DNA of 5,740 bases from Thermus kawarayensis JCM 12314 (GTDB lineage: Bacteria > Deinococcota > Deinococci > Deinococcales > Thermaceae), in NCBI GenBank assembly GCA_001311545.1, contig BBBL01000111.1, forward strand, positions 1-5,740, written 5' to 3'. Below are positions 5,059 to 5,740 of the stretch, one piece after another; the first letter of the stretch is position 1; each line of letters begins with the position of its first letter. The position numbers and the translations under genes were made by a program. The notes beneath the pieces are model-generated. The model was not told the DNA's origin. It worked only from the letters and a program-made list of their open reading frames with translations, and did no database searches.

Positions 5059-5740
5059 CACAGCGCCCCGTACCGCCCCCCGGGGAGGGCCTGGGCCAGG
5101 CCCTTCACCTCTAGGAGGGTGAGGAGGGAAAGCACCCTCTCCGGGCTTAGGCCCATAGCCTCCGCCAAGTGCTCCGGCAGGGCCTCCCCCTGGCGGAGGA
5201 GCTGGTAAAGCCTGGCCTCCTCGGGGGAGAGGTCCAAGGGGGGCTTGGGCGTTCCGGCAAGGCCCAGGTAGGAGAGGACATCCTCCGCCCCCAGCACCGG
5301 GTAGGCCCCGTCCTGGATGAGGCGGTTGGCCCCCAGGGAGCCCGGGTCCGTGGGGCGGCCCGGGACCGCCAGCACCTCCTTGCCCAGCTCCAGGGCGTGG
5401 CGGGCGGTGATGAGGCCCCGGAGTCCGGGGGGGGCCTCCACCACCAGGACCGCCCGGGCAAGCCCGGCGATGAGGCGGTTCCTTCTGGGGAAGAACTCGG
5501 GCTTGGGACCGGTGCCCAAGGGGAACTCGGAAAGGAGGTCCATCCTCTCTGCCCAGGGAGCGGTTTTCCGGGGGTAGATGCGGTCTAAGGCGCTCCCCAG
5601 AACCCCCAGGGTGCGCCCACTCCCCTCCAGCCCCCAGGTGGGCCTCCCGGTCTATTCCCCGGGCGAGGCCCGAGACCACCCAGAGCCCGGCCTCGGCCAG
5701 CTCCCGGGCGAGCTCCGGGCGAAGGCCAGGCCCAAGGGGA
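5058..5740 (-). CDS. dprA: DNA-processing protein DprA, N-terminus cut by window edge, with several indels
   Basis: DprA binds incoming ssDNA in the cytoplasm and loads RecA during natural transformation, for which Thermus is well known. The fragment covers most of the Rossmann-like domain: WVVSGLARGIDREAH, then ALEGSGRTLGVLGSALDRIYP, SEFPLG, FPRRNRLIAGLARAVLVVEA, and PGRPTDPGSLGANRLIQDGA. A C-terminal winged-helix domain follows (about LSPEEARLYQLLRQG to GGRYGAL), ending at TGA 5060-5058. A net two-base loss near 5630 (expected HLGALEG) splits it. A one-base gain in the G8 run 5427-5434 and a one-base loss at 5414-5415 cancel out and turn the expected DSGALITA into GLRGLITA. A further one-base loss at 5715-5716 is likely, since it would change PLGPGLRPELA to the more family-like PLGLAFARELA. 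The start and N-terminal domain lie beyond the edge. Confidence 0.92.

Noticed and set aside
4948..5679. Long minus-strand open frame rich in Gly and Pro across dprA
   Set aside because: Only its first 15 or so residues (MVSGLARGIDREAHL) are DprA. After the indel near 5630 it runs in the wrong frame.

Overview
The window looks like chromosomal DNA from a Thermus species. It is very GC-rich, with G or C at most third codon positions. The reconstructed proteins closely resemble the Thermus thermophilus proteins I remember; for example, TrmH has the same 194-residue length and active-site numbering. The content is housekeeping and biosynthetic. I see no mobile element, CRISPR array, RNA gene or prophage, and no gap between genes is longer than about 110 bases.

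Layout. (1) Positions 1-321, minus: the start of a lipoprotein with a putative-Ig (He_PIG) domain, cut by the left edge. (2) Positions 322-351: a 30-bp divergent intergenic region with a TANNNT -10 motif for each flanking gene, 6-7 nt from the ATG, which suggests leaderless transcripts. (3) Positions 352-3767, plus: five tightly packed genes, dcd (dCTP deaminase), a lipoprotein cyclophilin, hisZ, hisG (short form) and trmH (tRNA Gm18 methyltransferase). The last three are joined to their upstream neighbours by 4-bp ATGA overlaps. (4) Positions 3757-5740, minus: a convergent set read from right to left as dprA (N-terminus cut by the right edge), an intergenic region with a near-perfect 14-15 bp inverted repeat, ilvE (branched-chain aminotransferase), and an 83-residue helical protein of unknown function whose end overlaps the end of trmH by 11 bp.

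How the genes fit together. HisZ and short HisG form the hetero-octameric ATP phosphoribosyltransferase that starts histidine synthesis. IlvE makes Leu, Ile and Val. Dcd supplies dUMP precursor or removes excess dCTP. TrmH stabilises tRNA, and DprA loads RecA on incoming ssDNA during natural transformation. The secreted cyclophilin and the He_PIG protein should be lipid-anchored outside the cytoplasmic membrane.

The main oddity is sequence quality. Five of the nine genes (dcd, hisZ, hisG, ilvE, dprA) are broken by one or more small G/C indels, nearly all losses of one or two bases from short G/C runs. The protein sequence on both sides of each break is intact and family-like. One pair of compensating indels in dprA leaves the ORF open but garbles a conserved motif. 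I read these as base-calling or assembly errors rather than pseudogenes, and I give gene spans across them. I found no convincing undescribed system. The most interesting items are the divergent leaderless promoters, the inverted repeat after dprA, and the small conserved-looking gene behind ilvE.
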